Assembly: GCF_016918855.1 (NCBI RefSeq)
Contig: NZ_JADKYB010000015.1
Location: forward strand, 161,314 to 225,313
Origin: Actinacidiphila acididurans
Lineage (GTDB): Bacteria; Actinomycetota; Actinomycetes; Streptomycetales; Streptomycetaceae
DNA: 64,000 nucleotides
Direction: 5' to 3'
The position numbers and the translations under genes are program-made. This document shows, piece by piece, positions 24,781 through 34,504 of the stretch (its first letter is position 1; every line of letters starts with the position of its first letter). The notes below the pieces were generated by a model. That model was not told the origin of the DNA, did not search any database, and saw nothing but the letters and a program-made list of their open reading frames with translations.

Positions 24781-26052
24781 ATGGGACGCTCGTCCGGCAA
24801 CATCAGGCTCAAGACGGCCCGGCAGGCAGCGGGTTACGCGTCGCAAAGAGCACTGGTCGAGGCAATGGCGAAAGCTGCTGGGCAACTTGGGATGCGCGGC
24901 TTCGCCGTCGGCGAGCGGCAGGTCCGCCGCTGGGAGTCCGAGGCTCCCGGCTGGCCGCACCCCGATGCGCAGAGGGTCCTCACCCACCTTCTCGGACAGG
25001 ACATGGCACAACTCGGCTTCCGGGCCCCTTGGGATCAGAAAGGGGAGACGTCCGACGTGACCCGCCGGACCGTACTGACGGGAACGGTTGCCGCAGTCGG
25101 GCTCGCCAGCGTACCGATGGCCAGTGCCACCCCTCAGCCGGCCACCATCGCCGCGGACTTCACCACAGTGACCGAAGCCCACCGCCGCATGTACTGGTCG
25201 GTTCCGCCTGCTCAGCTCCACGGCTCCGTCGCCGAGCACGCAAGGCTGGGCAGCACGCTGCTGCTCCAGACCTTGGGAGCGACACGCCAGGCTGTGGCTA
25301 CTTCGCTGGCAGAGACCTACCTTCTCGCCGGGAGGATCGAGTTCTTCGACCTCCAGGAGGCCGACCTTGCCGCCGACACCTTCGTGCAGGCTCTCCAGGC
25401 CGCGGGCGAGGCAGACGACAAACTGCTGGGGTCCGCGATCCTTGCCCATGCCGCCTTCGTGCCGGCCTGGGTCGGTCACCGTGACGCCGCCCTGGAGCGC
25501 ATGCGTGCCGCCCGTTCCTATGCCCGGCGCGGCCCGGCCCCGGCCACCTTGCTGGCCTGGCTGGACGCGGTCGAGGCCGAAGTGGAAACGCGCTGCGGCA
25601 ACATCCGCACCGCTCTCCACCTCCTCGGCAACGGCGAGGACGTCCTTGCCGCCGACTCACCCCACCCGACGCCGGCTTGGCTGGACTGGTTCTCCGCGGT
25701 GCGCCTGTTGGCGTTCAAGGGCAACACGCAGCTCAAGGCCGGTCATTTGCCCCAGGCCCGGCAGAGCCTGCTCCGGGCGCTGGAGGATCTGCCGTCCGAC
25801 GAGGCCAAGCAGCGCTCCGTCATCCTGGGCGACCTGGCCGCGGTCGAGGCCGCGTCCGAGCACCCCGAGGAAGCCTGCGCGTACGCCCTTCAGGCCCTCG
25901 ACCAGCTCGAAGCCACGTGGTACGCCACCGGCATGGACCGGGTCCACGACGTACGGCGGGCACTGGAACCCTGGCAGCAGGAGCAGTGCGTTCGTGACCT
26001 GGACGATCGCCTTTACGGCTGGGCCACGACCGTCAGCGCGCTGCAGCGTTGA
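24781..26052 (+). CDS. XRE-family regulator with TPR-like repeats
   Basis: 423 residues. The N-terminal 90 residues hold an unusual HTH-like region (MGRSSGNIRLKTARQAAGY ... RQVRRWESEAPGWPH). A hydrophobic Ala-rich stretch (VLTGTVAAVGLASVPMASA) follows and then TPR-like repeats to the end. The twin-arginine-like TRRTVLTG motif before the stretch is common in this Streptomyces family and need not mean export. It overlaps the convergent HAD gene by 20 bp. Confidence 0.82.
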   Translation: MGRSSGNIRLKTARQAAGYASQRALVEAMAKAAGQLGMRGFAVGERQVRRWESEAPGWPHPDAQRVLTHLLGQDMAQLGFRAPWDQKGETSDVTRRTVLTGTVAAVGLASVPMASATPQPATIAADFTTVTEAHRRMYWSVPPAQLHGSVAEHARLGSTLLLQTLGATRQAVATSLAETYLLAGRIEFFDLQEADLAADTFVQALQAAGEADDKLLGSAILAHAAFVPAWVGHRDAALERMRAARSYARRGPAPATLLAWLDAVEAEVETRCGNIRTALHLLGNGEDVLAADSPHPTPAWLDWFSAVRLLAFKGNTQLKAGHLPQARQSLLRALEDLPSDEAKQRSVILGDLAAVEAASEHPEEACAYALQALDQLEATWYATGMDRVHDVRRALEPWQQEQCVRDLDDRLYGWATTVSALQR

Positions 26053-26695
26053 ACGCGGCGATCCGCTCCGGGAGTTCGCCGAGCGAGCCGATCCGCATCG
26101 TGGGCAGCTCGTCCGCCGCGGGGTCCTGGGCCTGGATCGTGCCCCAGGGGCCGCGGCGGATCAGCGCCGTCGCGTAGCCGGCGGCGACGGCCGGCCGGAT
26201 GTCGTTGTCGAGCCGGTCGCCTACGTACAGGATCTCCTCGACCGGGAACGGCACCACGGCCGCCACCCGCTCGAAGAAGGCCGGGTCCGGCTTGGAGGCA
26301 CCCCAGTCGTCGGACGTGCCGATCATGTCCACGTCCTTGGTGAACAGCTCCCGCAGCAGGTGGCCGGCCCGCACCGTTTGATTCCCCGCGATGCCCAGCC
26401 ACAGCCCGGCAGCACGCAACGCGGCCAGGGCAGGCCGGACGTCGGGATAGAGGTCCTCCTCGCCGAAATACTCCGGCTGCCCGGCCGCCGCTCGCGCCTC
26501 GCGTTCCACCGACAGGTCGAACCCGGGCCGGAGAACCTGGAACGTCTCCCGGTAATCCTGGCCACGCGCGATCACGGCACCGAAAACCGCGGCGAAGGTG
26601 TGCCGGGGAACCCCCAGCCAGTCGGCCCACGTCCCGTACTCGCGGGTCTCGTCCACCAGACACTCACCAACGTCGAAGACCACAGCGCGAATCAC
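26033..26695 (-). CDS. HAD-superfamily hydrolase
   Basis: 220 residues. Motif I is VVFDVGECLVDE, motif II region LGIAGNQTV, the lysine lies in GASKPDPAFF, and motif IV is ILYVGDRLDNDI. The usual second Asp of motif I is missing (DVGE), as in some haloacid-dehalogenase-like proteins. It is a stand-alone gene between the XRE-TPR gene and the vestigial end of the CRISPR array. Confidence 0.85.
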   Translation of the reverse strand: MIRAVVFDVGECLVDETREYGTWADWLGVPRHTFAAVFGAVIARGQDYRETFQVLRPGFDLSVEREARAAAGQPEYFGEEDLYPDVRPALAALRAAGLWLGIAGNQTVRAGHLLRELFTKDVDMIGTSDDWGASKPDPAFFERVAAVVPFPVEEILYVGDRLDNDIRPAVAAGYATALIRRGPWGTIQAQDPAADELPTMRIGSLGELPERIAAFNAAAR

Positions 26696-26719
26696 GCAGC
26701 GATCATATGCCCGTCAGGA

Positions 26720-26811
26720 GAGCTGATCACCACGAACAGCGGCCACCATTGCGCAGCCGATCTCGTGGGGTTCCAGCATGGGGTTGAGATCTCCCAGAGA
26801 GCAGCGGCCAC
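26720..26811 (-). repeat. Two vestigial CRISPR repeats
   Basis: Segments at about 26720-26746 (ending CAGCGGCCAC) and 26783-26811 (beginning GTTGAGATC and ending GCGGCCAC) resemble the ends of the array repeat but lack its middle. The gaps that follow, 36 bp (26747-26782) and 35 bp (26812-26846), match the spacer length of the array. They look like the oldest, decaying units at the leader-distal end. Confidence 0.6.
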
Positions 26812-26846
26812 GCGTGGCCGAGCCCGGAGTGACCGTCAGCCTAGTC

Positions 26847-29298
26847 GTTGCGATCCTCCGTCGTTCCGAAGGGCGACGGCCACGTGCCGTCCGCGGCGGC
26901 CCGCAGCGCGACGTCACGGTTACGATCCTCCGCCGTCCCGAAGGGCGGCCACGAGTTGGTGGTCCGCGGAGGTGGCCGCGTCGTGCAGGTTGCGATCCTC
27001 CGCCGTCCCGAAGGGCGACGGCCACGGTTCGTCGGGCGTGGAGCCGATGGTGCTGACGACGTTGCGATCCTCCGTCGTCCCGAAGGGCGGCGGCCACAAC
27101 CGCCCGCCGGAACGCGAGCCCGACAGAACGGACGTTGCGATCCTCCGTCGTCCCGAAGGGCGGCGGCCACCGCCCCCTACCCCACCGACACGCACCACGA
27201 CGTGGCGTTGCGATCCTCCGCCGTCCCGAAGGGCGACGGCCACATCGAGCGATCGGTGGGTGCGTCGGCGAAGTGCCAGTTGCGATCCTCCGCCGCCCCA
27301 AGGGAACGGCGCCCATCCTGCCGGTCACCAATCAGGTAGTAGCCGAAGTCGACGTTGCGATCCTCCGCATCCCCGAAGGACGGCGGCCACCGGGAGCACG
27401 TGACGCTGCTCGCGCCTACCGGCAACGGGTTGCGAGCCTCCGTCGTCCCGGAGGGCGGCGGCCACATGGACACGCATAGTCTCGGGTAACGACAAGATGT
27501 AGTTGCGATCCTCCGCCGTCCCGGAGGGCGGCGGCCACGTGGCGTCGACCTGGTCGTCGTGCGCACCGTTCGGGTTGCGATCCTCCGCCGTCCCGGAGGG
27601 CGGCGGCCACGAGCCCGTAGGTGCCCTGCATGTCCCACGTCTGCGGGTTGCGATCCTCCGCCGTCCCGGAGGGCGGCGGCCACCGGCAGGGTCTCGTCGA
27701 CGGCGTGGTCCCAGCTGGTGTTGCGATCCTCCGTCGTCCCGAAGGGCGACGGCCACCTGCGGCTGTCCGCCGTACCTCGTACCCGTAGGCAAGGTTGCGA
27801 TCCTCCGTCGTCCCGAAGGGCGACGGCCACCCCGGTTGCCGTGGTCGCACTTCGTGGCGGCGTTGCTGTTGCGATCCTCCGTCGTCCCGAAGGGCGACGG
27901 CCACTGCGGTGGACGCTGTAGGCCTGGATGCGGTCGAGGCGGTTGCGATCCTCCGTCGTCCCGAAGGGCGACGGCCACCGGTACGTACGCCGCCGCTCGG
28001 CGCCATGAGCGCAGAGTTGCGATCCTCCGTCGTCCCGAAGGGCGACGGCCACCAGGCATGCCATCCAGTACGGCCACTCCGTGGGCCTGTTGCGATCCTC
28101 CGTCGTCCCGAAGGGCGACGGCCACCGGCGGGACCTGGCCCTGCGGGTCGCTCGCTGCATTGTTGCGATCCTCCGTCGTCCCGAAGGGCGACGGCCACGA
28201 CGGCCTGGAGGTGCGGGGGCAGGTGGTCGTACGCGTTGCGATCCTCCGTCGTCCCGAAGGGCGACGGCCACCTGGGTCCTGCGGGACCTCCGGGACGTCC
28301 TGCTCTGTGTTGCGATCCTCCGTCGTCCCGAAGGGCGACGGCCACGCTGACCTCCACGCACCGCGACAACCTGCTGTACGTGTTGCGATCCTCCGTCGTC
28401 CCGAAGGGCGACGGCCACCCGCGGGGCGTGCACGGTGGGCCGGGGCATGTCGGCGTTGCGATCCTCCGTCGTCCCGAAGGGCGACGGCCACCAGGGTCAT
28501 CGGCGGCACCGCAGTCAGCGTTGTGGAGTTGCGATCCTCCGTCGTCCCGAAGGGCGACGGCCACTAGGAGATCACCGACATGCCCGTGGGCTGCTCCGGG
28601 GTTGCGATCCTCCGTCGTCCCGAAGGGCGACGGCCACCCCGGCGGCTCTGGCCGCCGATGACCTGGATGCCCCTGTGTTGCGATCCTCCGTCGTCCCGAA
28701 GGGCGACGGCCACGCGCCTGGCCGTTCGCCCACCGGGCGTGCGGCACGATGTTGCGATCCTCCGTCGTCCCGAAGGGCGACGGCCACGCGATGCGTGTCA
28801 CACAACGCGTATTGCGACGCAGCGTTGCGATCCTCCGTCGTCCCGAAGGGCGACGGCCACGCTCGTCGCCGTCCGCGCGGCCGTTGCAGGAGGCGTTGTT
28901 GCGATCCTCCGTCGTCCCGAAGGGCGACGGCCACGCCTCGGCAACGGATTCGGTGGCGTCCTGCGGCTGGTTGCGATCCTCCGTCGTCCCGAAGGGCGAC
29001 GGCCACGCGGATGATCTTCTCGCCGTAGCCGGTCGGCTCGATGTTGCGATCCTCCGTCGTCCCGAAGGGCGACGGCCACGGGTGGGGTGGGTGCGGGGTG
29101 CCGGGGACGGGATTGTTGCGATCCTCCGTCGTCCCGAAGGGCGACGGCCACACGGACCGGCCCGCCAGGAGTCGCTGAACTACGTCGTTGCGATCCTCCG
29201 TCGTCCCGAAGGGCGACGGCCACTCCTGGGACCACTCGGCCAGGTTGGACGCGAGGATCTGGTTGCGATCCTTCGTCGTCCCGAAGGGCGACGGCCAC
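26847..29298 (-). CRISPR. CRISPR array, 34 repeats and 33 spacers, no cas genes nearby
   Basis: The 37-bp repeat begins GTTGCGATCC on the plus strand and ends GACGGCCAC. Spacers are 35-39 bp. Units from 27720 rightward are identical except the last (29262-29298, one change), while those from 26847 to 27683 vary at several positions. On the minus strand the repeat ends ATCGCAAC, which resembles the 3' handle of type I-B, I-D and III repeats, so transcription from right to left with the leader beyond 29298 is likely. The repeat holds a hairpin (CCGTCGTCCC, GAA loop, GGGCGACGG with one bulge). No cas gene lies in the window. Confidence 0.97.
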
Positions 29299-29786
29299 GG
29301 CATTTGAGCAGCACAATCATGGACCCGAGCCGCGGTGACTGGCGAGTCTTCGGTGATCAAGACGGCATCATTCGGACGTTCTGCTTCGGTAGGACCCGCG
29401 TGTCCCGTGCATGCTTGGGGTTCCGAAGCAGCGTCCGGGCCGGTGCGGACTACCTCTCCCTCACACCGGGGGGCCATAGGGGTGACGCGGCTACCTTACG
29501 AGGGACAGGCCCTCGCCACAGGCCGTCGGCGCACCTTCAGGGACGTAACGGAATCATCACCCGAAGCCGCAGCTACGGATCCGCCCTCCGCCTGCGCTCT
29601 CCTCACGCTTCGGCCGGGCTTCGGCAGACCCGAGGCTCAGCAGCCTCGCGCCCCAGGCCCTGAAAGTCCAGCTCAGAGGAGCCGCCACCGCCACCGCGTC
29701 AGGGACTTTTCAGGGACTTTCAGCGCTGTCCGAGGGACTTCCGAGGGAGTTTTCGCTGCTCAAAACGGTAAGCCGGTGAAAGCCCG
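29299..29786 (-). promoter_or_regulatory. Probable CRISPR leader and spacer region before rnpB
   Basis: About 490 bp without a supported gene. If the array is read right to left, the first 200-300 bp (29299-29600) is the leader. Further right, 29701-29755 has three AGGGACTT direct repeats (29701, 29712, 29733) and a fourth variant, function unknown. Confidence 0.45.
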
Positions 29787-29820
29787 GGAAGGGGCTCCGG
29801 CGCAGGTCGGAGCCCCTTCC
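29787..29820 (-). terminator. Terminator of rnpB
   Basis: A 13-bp perfect stem (GGAAGGGGCTCCG at 29787-29799, complement at 29808-29820) with an 8-nt loop lies about 20 bp beyond the 3' end of rnpB on the minus strand. Confidence 0.8.
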
Positions 29821-29840
29821 AGGGGAAAACAAAAGGTAGC

Positions 29841-30252
29841 GGCAGACGAGTCGGGCTGTACGCCGGATTCTGTCGCCGGGCGGCCTCGCGGCCGGCCGGG
29901 AGACGGCCATCCATCTAGGGCCGGCGTTGCCGCCGGCCTCGTGCGGTCTACCCGCGGACTCGGGCGGGCAGCCCTCGAACGTCCGCGCAGGGCCGCCGAG
30001 GCGGCCCCTTTTGACCTTGCTCCGGGTGGGGTTTACCGAGCCGCCTGGGTCACCCCAGGCGCTGGTGGTCTCTTACACCACCGTTTCACCCTTACCGGGG
30101 GCCAGGGCCCCCGGCGGTCTGCTTTCTGTGGCACTGTCCCGCGGGTCGCCCCGGGTGGGCGTTACCCACCACCCTGCCCTGTGGAGTCCGGACGTTCCTC
30201 GGGGCGGTCCCCGAAGGGATCACCACGCGGCCGTCCGCCCGGCTCGTCTGCC
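29841..30252 (-). ncRNA. rnpB: RNase P RNA, bacterial type A
   Basis: The catalytic RNA of RNase P, which trims the 5' ends of tRNA precursors. On the minus strand the conserved core is present in order: GAGGAACGTCCGGACTCC near the 5' end, the AGGGTGAAACGGTGG region, and ACAGAATCCGGCGTACAGCC near the 3' end. The first bases (GGCAGACGAGCC) pair with the last (CTCGTCTGCC) to form P1. A TACGAT -10-like hexamer lies about eight bases before the 5' end (30261-30266). Length about 412 nt. End positions are set by the P1 pairing, give or take a few bases. Confidence 0.96.
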
Positions 30253-30338
30253 GTTCCGCCATCGTAATGGGTCCGGGGCACCGGCACGTACTCTGTGGGG
30301 ACCGTTCCGGGCTGGGTCCCGTTCCGAGAGGAGAACAC

Positions 30339-31118
30339 GTGCTCGTCCTGCTGCCGCCGTCGGAGGGGAAGGCCGCCGCCCGGCGGGGCCGGCCCGTCGC
30401 GCTCGACGCGCTGTCGCTGCCCGCGCTGACCGCGGCCCGCGAGGCGGTGCTGGAGGAGCTGATCGCCTTGTGCGCCGCCGACGAGGACAAGGCCGCCGAG
30501 GTCCTGGGGCTCAGCCCCGGGCTGCGTGGCGAGGTGGCCAAGAACGTGCACCTGCGCACCGCCCCCGCCCTGCCCGCCGGCCGGCTCTACACCGGTGTCC
30601 TCTACGACGCCCTCGACCTCGCGGGCCTGTCCCCCGCCGCCCGGCGCCGCGCGAACCAGTCCGTGCTGATCTGCTCCGGGCTGTGGGGCGCGGTCCGGCT
30701 CACCGACCGCATCCCCGCCTACCGCTGCTCCATGGCGGTACGGCTGCCCGCGCTCGGCGGCCTCGCCGCGTACTGGAACCCGCACCTGGAGCAGGCGCTG
30801 CCCGAGGCCGCCGGCCGCGGCCTGGTGCTCGACCTGCGCTCCTCCGCGTACGCCGCCGCCTGGAAGCCGGCCGGCGACCTGGCCCGGCGCACCGCCTCGG
30901 TCCGGGTGCTCCAGGTCACCGTCGTCGACGGCGTGGAGAAGCGGTCCGTGGTCAGCCACTTCAACAAGGCCACCAAGGGCCGGCTGCTGCGCGCCCTGCT
31001 GGAGTCCGGCGCCCGCCCGGCGAGCGTGGCCGGCCTCGCCGGGGTCCTCCGCGAGCTGGGCTTCACGGTGGAGGAGGGCCCCGGCGGGCGGCTGGACGTC
31101 CTGGTACGGGAGCTGTAG
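30339..31118 (+). CDS. yaaA: YaaA-family peroxide stress protein
   Basis: 259 residues. The opening VLVLLPPSEGK, then LYTGVLYDALDL, the central SVLICSGLWGAVRL with IPAYRCSMAVRL, and the final VVSHFNKATKGRLLRAL are all hallmarks of the DUF328/YaaA family. E. coli YaaA lowers free intracellular iron and protects DNA under peroxide stress. GTG at 30339 has GAGAGGAG upstream. It stands alone, divergent from rnpB. Confidence 0.93.
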   Translation: MLVLLPPSEGKAAARRGRPVALDALSLPALTAAREAVLEELIALCAADEDKAAEVLGLSPGLRGEVAKNVHLRTAPALPAGRLYTGVLYDALDLAGLSPAARRRANQSVLICSGLWGAVRLTDRIPAYRCSMAVRLPALGGLAAYWNPHLEQALPEAAGRGLVLDLRSSAYAAAWKPAGDLARRTASVRVLQVTVVDGVEKRSVVSHFNKATKGRLLRALLESGARPASVAGLAGVLRELGFTVEEGPGGRLDVLVREL

Positions 31119-31142
31119 CGGCCCGGCGCCCGGTCGTACGGG

Positions 31143-32153
31143 TCAGAACGTGGCGGGCGGGTTCACCTTCGACGCGGCGATACCCGTGTCGGGCACGCCC
31201 CACTTGGCGAAGATCCTTGCGTAGTCCCCGGTGGCGATCAGCTTGTTGACGGCGTCACTGAGCGCCTTGGCGACCGGGGACCCCTTGGCGGTCACGAAAC
31301 CGACCGTGGTGCTGCTGATCTGGCCCAGGTAGGTGGTGCCCGGGACGTGCTGCGCGTCGTACTTCACGCCCAGGGTCGGGCCGAAGAAGATGTCGACCTT
31401 GCCGTTGGCCAGGCCCAGGAAGATGGGCGCGGTGTCGGCGAAGTACTGCACGGTGTACGGCTTCTTGCCCGCCGCGGCGCACTTGCCGGCCCCGTCCTGG
31501 AGGATCTGCTGGAACGTGGAGCCGGGCGTGGTGGCCACGGTGTGCCCGCACAGGTCGGTGAGCCCGGTGACCTTGCTCAGGCCCAGGTCCGCCGCGCCCA
31601 GGAAGGACTGGCCGTCGGTGAGGTACGAGGCGAAGTCGACCACCTGCTCCCGGGCCTTGGTGGCGCCGAAGTTGGCCATGCCGACGTCGTCCTTGCCGTT
31701 CTGGACGCCGGGGATGATCGAGGCGAAGGTGCCGTAGTCCGGTTTCCAGGTGACGCCGAGCACCTTGGCGACGGCCTCACGCAGGTCTATGTCGAGGCCG
31801 ACGAGCTTTCCGTCGGCGGTGGTGCCGGCGTGCGGCAGGCCGGTGGTGCCGGGGGTGCGGGTGGTGCCGAGGGTGAGGACGCCGCTGCTGCGGACGGCGG
31901 CCGGCAGTTCGGCCTTCAGGGCCGGGTCGGCGGCGACCGCGGAGACCACGTCCTGGTCGGGGACGGCCGACGCGCCGGCCTGCGCCTTCGGGGAGCCGGC
32001 GCCCGGGGTGGCGGCCGAGTCCGAGGAGGAGTCGGAGGAGGAGGACGAGCCGCAGGCGGCGGTGAGGGTCAGACCGGCGAGTACGGCGGCGGTCGCGGCC
32101 AGGCGTACGACACGGCGGGCGATACGGCGGGCGGGGCGCGGTTGCGGGGTCAC
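31143..32153 (-). CDS. ABC transporter solute-binding lipoprotein, amino-acid type
   Basis: 336 residues. The signal peptide ends LTLTAACGSS, so the cysteine is lipidated and the protein sits on the outer face of the membrane. The mature part has the SBP family 3 layout (LVGLDIDLREAVAKVLGV, MANFGATKAREQVVDFASYL, GLANGKVDIFFGPTLG). GTG at 32153 starts the basic leader. Last of three genes encoding permease, ATPase and binding protein. The leader peptide upstream of the operon suggests a sulfur-containing substrate. Confidence 0.92.
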   Translation of the reverse strand: MTPQPRPARRIARRVVRLAATAAVLAGLTLTAACGSSSSSDSSSDSAATPGAGSPKAQAGASAVPDQDVVSAVAADPALKAELPAAVRSSGVLTLGTTRTPGTTGLPHAGTTADGKLVGLDIDLREAVAKVLGVTWKPDYGTFASIIPGVQNGKDDVGMANFGATKAREQVVDFASYLTDGQSFLGAADLGLSKVTGLTDLCGHTVATTPGSTFQQILQDGAGKCAAAGKKPYTVQYFADTAPIFLGLANGKVDIFFGPTLGVKYDAQHVPGTTYLGQISSTTVGFVTAKGSPVAKALSDAVNKLIATGDYARIFAKWGVPDTGIAASKVNPPATF

Positions 32154-32242
32154 GGCATGCCTTTCCAGGTGGGTGCCGGGCAGTGGAAGGGACGCGAAAG
32201 GCCAGGGAAAAAGGCCGGGAAAAGGGCTGGGAAAAGGGCGGG

Positions 32243-33046
32243 TCACAGGACCGCGGACAGGAAGGCCCGGGCGCGTTCGTGACGAGGAGCGGTGAGGACG
32301 GTGCCGGGCGGGCCGGACTCGACGATCCGGCCGCCGTCGAGGAAGACCACGGTGTCGGCGACCTCGCGGGCGAAGCCGATCTCGTGGGTGACCACGATCA
32401 TCGTCATCCCGCTGACGGCGAGGTCCCTGACGACCGCCAGCACCTCGCCGACGAGTTCGGGGTCCAGGGCGCTGGTGGGCTCGTCGAACAGCATCAGCTG
32501 CGGCTCCATCGCCAGGGCGCGGGCGATGGCGACCCGCTGCTGCTGGCCGCCGGACAACTGCCGCGGATAGGCGGCCGCGCGGCCCTCCAGTCCGACCCGG
32601 CGCAGCAGGTCGAGGGCGGTGGCGGCGGCCTGCTTGCGCGGGATGCCGCGCACGGCGACCGGTGCCTCGGTGATGTTGTCCAGCACGGTCAGGTGCGGGA
32701 AGAGGTTGAACTGCTGGAAGACCATGCCGATCCGGGCCCGCTGCCGGGTGACGGCCCGGGGGCGCAGTTCGTGCAGCCGGCCGCCCTCGTGGCGGTGGCC
32801 GACGATCTCGCCGCCGACCTCCACGAAGCCGGCGTCGGGCCGCTCCAGATGGTTGACGCAGCGCAGCAGGGTGGACTTGCCCGAGCCGGAGGGGCCGAGG
32901 AGTACGGTCACCCCGCCCTCGGGCACGTCGAGGTCGATGCCGTCCAGGACGGTGTGCTGGCCGTAGCTCTTGCGCAGCCCGCGCACCCGGACCAGCGGCC
33001 CCCGGTCCGCGGCGGCGGAGGTTCCCGGCACGTCGGCCCCGGTCAT
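32243..33046 (-). CDS. ABC transporter ATP-binding protein, amino-acid type
   Basis: 267 residues. Walker A GPSGSGKST, Q-loop MVFQQFNLF, signature LSGGQQQR, Walker B MLFDEPTSALD and switch His in VVTHEIGFA are all present. It belongs with the GlnQ/HisP group. ATG at 33046 overlaps the permease TGA (ATGA), so the two are coupled. It powers import together with the permease upstream and the binding protein downstream. Confidence 0.95.
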   Translation of the reverse strand: MTGADVPGTSAAADRGPLVRVRGLRKSYGQHTVLDGIDLDVPEGGVTVLLGPSGSGKSTLLRCVNHLERPDAGFVEVGGEIVGHRHEGGRLHELRPRAVTRQRARIGMVFQQFNLFPHLTVLDNITEAPVAVRGIPRKQAAATALDLLRRVGLEGRAAAYPRQLSGGQQQRVAIARALAMEPQLMLFDEPTSALDPELVGEVLAVVRDLAVSGMTMIVVTHEIGFAREVADTVVFLDGGRIVESGPPGTVLTAPRHERARAFLSAVL

Positions 33047-34257
33047 GACAGTCCCACCGGGAGCTCCGTAACGGCCGGACCGGCACTGCGGGCGCCCACG
33101 GAAGACCCGGCTCCTCGCGCGCCCGCGGGTCCGAACAGCGGCAGGTTCGCCCGGACCACCGCCCGGAAGCCCCGCGGCTCGCGGCGGCGCGGCCCCTCGC
33201 CCCGGCCGCGCCGCCCGGTGCCGCGGGCGAAGTACCGCTCGACGTAGTACTGCCCGATCGACAACAGTGTGGTCAGCGCGATGTACCAGAGGGTGGCGAC
33301 CAGCAGCAGCGGCATGATCCGGAAGTTCTGGTTGTAGATCAGCTGGGCGGAGTACAGCAGGTCCTGGACCGCGATGACGCTGACGATCGAGGTCGCCTTG
33401 AGCATGCCGATCAGCAGGTTGCCGGAGGCGGGGACGATCGCGGGCATGGCCTGCGGCAGCACGATCCGGCGGAAGATCCTGCCCCCGGACAGGCCGAGGG
33501 CCTGGGCGGCCTGGGTCTGGCCGGGGTCGACGGACAGGATGCCGCCGCGCACGATCTCGGCGGAGAAGGCGGCCACGTCGATGCTGAGCGCGACGTAGGC
33601 GGCCAGCACCCCGCTGAACAGGTGGGCGGTCCGCCAGGTGACGAACTCGGGCCCGAAGGGGATACCGAACGACAACCGCGGGTAGAGCGACGCGAGTTCG
33701 TACCAGAACAGGAGCTGGACCAGCGGCGGTATCGAGCGGACCAGCCACACGTAGCCGAAGCTCAGGGCGCGCAGGACGGGGTTGCCGGACAGGCGCATGG
33801 CGGCGAGGCCGATGCCGAGCACGTAACCGGTGGCCATGACGGCGGCCGTCAGCCACAGGGTGAGTTCGAGGCCGTGCAGGATCGGGCCGCGCAGCAGGTA
33901 GTCGCCGACCGTGCCCCACTCGAACCGCTTGTTGGTCACCAGGGTGTTGACCAGCATCGCGCCCAGCACCAGCAGGGCCGCGGCGGAGATCCACCGGCCG
34001 GGGCGGCGGCGCGGCACCGGGCGGGCGGCGAGCAGCCCGGCGTCGGAGGGGCGCTCGAAGAGGGGCCGCGCGGGCGAAGTGACCGCAGAATCAGAGGCGT
34101 TGGGCGGCGGGTCCTCGGTCGGTACGTCGCCTCGTACGGGTATCGCCGTGAGGTCGGTGGCGGGGCCGGATGGGGCATCGCCCGGCGAAGTGCCGGGCGG
34201 TGCGGGGGGCGAGCCGGTCGTCGGGGGGTCGGCGGGGGACGTCTCCTGCTGCTTCAT
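33043..34257 (-). CDS. ABC transporter permease, amino-acid type
   Basis: 404 residues. A disordered Pro/Ser-rich N-terminus of about 90 residues precedes five or so membrane helices. The EAA loop is QAAQALGLSGGRIFRRIVLPQA (about 250-270), the site of contact with the ATPase. The C-terminal 60 residues are again polar. The His/Glu/Gln permease signature fits the HisM/GlnP family. ATG at 34257 has an in-frame start without a strong SD. Confidence 0.92.
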   Translation of the reverse strand: MKQQETSPADPPTTGSPPAPPGTSPGDAPSGPATDLTAIPVRGDVPTEDPPPNASDSAVTSPARPLFERPSDAGLLAARPVPRRRPGRWISAAALLVLGAMLVNTLVTNKRFEWGTVGDYLLRGPILHGLELTLWLTAAVMATGYVLGIGLAAMRLSGNPVLRALSFGYVWLVRSIPPLVQLLFWYELASLYPRLSFGIPFGPEFVTWRTAHLFSGVLAAYVALSIDVAAFSAEIVRGGILSVDPGQTQAAQALGLSGGRIFRRIVLPQAMPAIVPASGNLLIGMLKATSIVSVIAVQDLLYSAQLIYNQNFRIMPLLLVATLWYIALTTLLSIGQYYVERYFARGTGRRGRGEGPRRREPRGFRAVVRANLPLFGPAGARGAGSSVGARSAGPAVTELPVGLS

Positions 34258-34504
34258 GGCGGGTGCTTCCCGTCTCGTCGGGTCCGCGGCGGAGCGCGGA
34301 GCGAGGGCCGTCGAGTCATTGGCGCGGCACTGGCGAGGGCTGGGAGGACCGGACCGGTGGACGGGTGGGCACGGCGGGGCCCGCGGCCGGCGGCAACAGC
34401 AGCGTCCGGCGGCGGCCCTGGCGTCGGGTACGGCGACGGCCTGGCGGTGACCGGGGATGTGCGGAAAGCCGGGAAGCGGGGCGCCGCGCGGGACCGTCGG
34501 GCGG

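Noticed and set aside
1..29300. A complete integrative element with integrase and att sites
   Set aside because: No recombinase gene and no tRNA-associated direct repeat could be found in the window; only a replication/transfer module is supported.
26842..29477. Long open frames across the CRISPR array with repeated segments such as WPSPFGTTEDRN
   Set aside because: They are the 37-bp repeat read in several frames; no start or ribosome site and spacers vary at random.
29335..31249. Plus-strand frames through the CRISPR leader, rnpB and yaaA
   Set aside because: They cross a structural RNA and lack ribosome sites.
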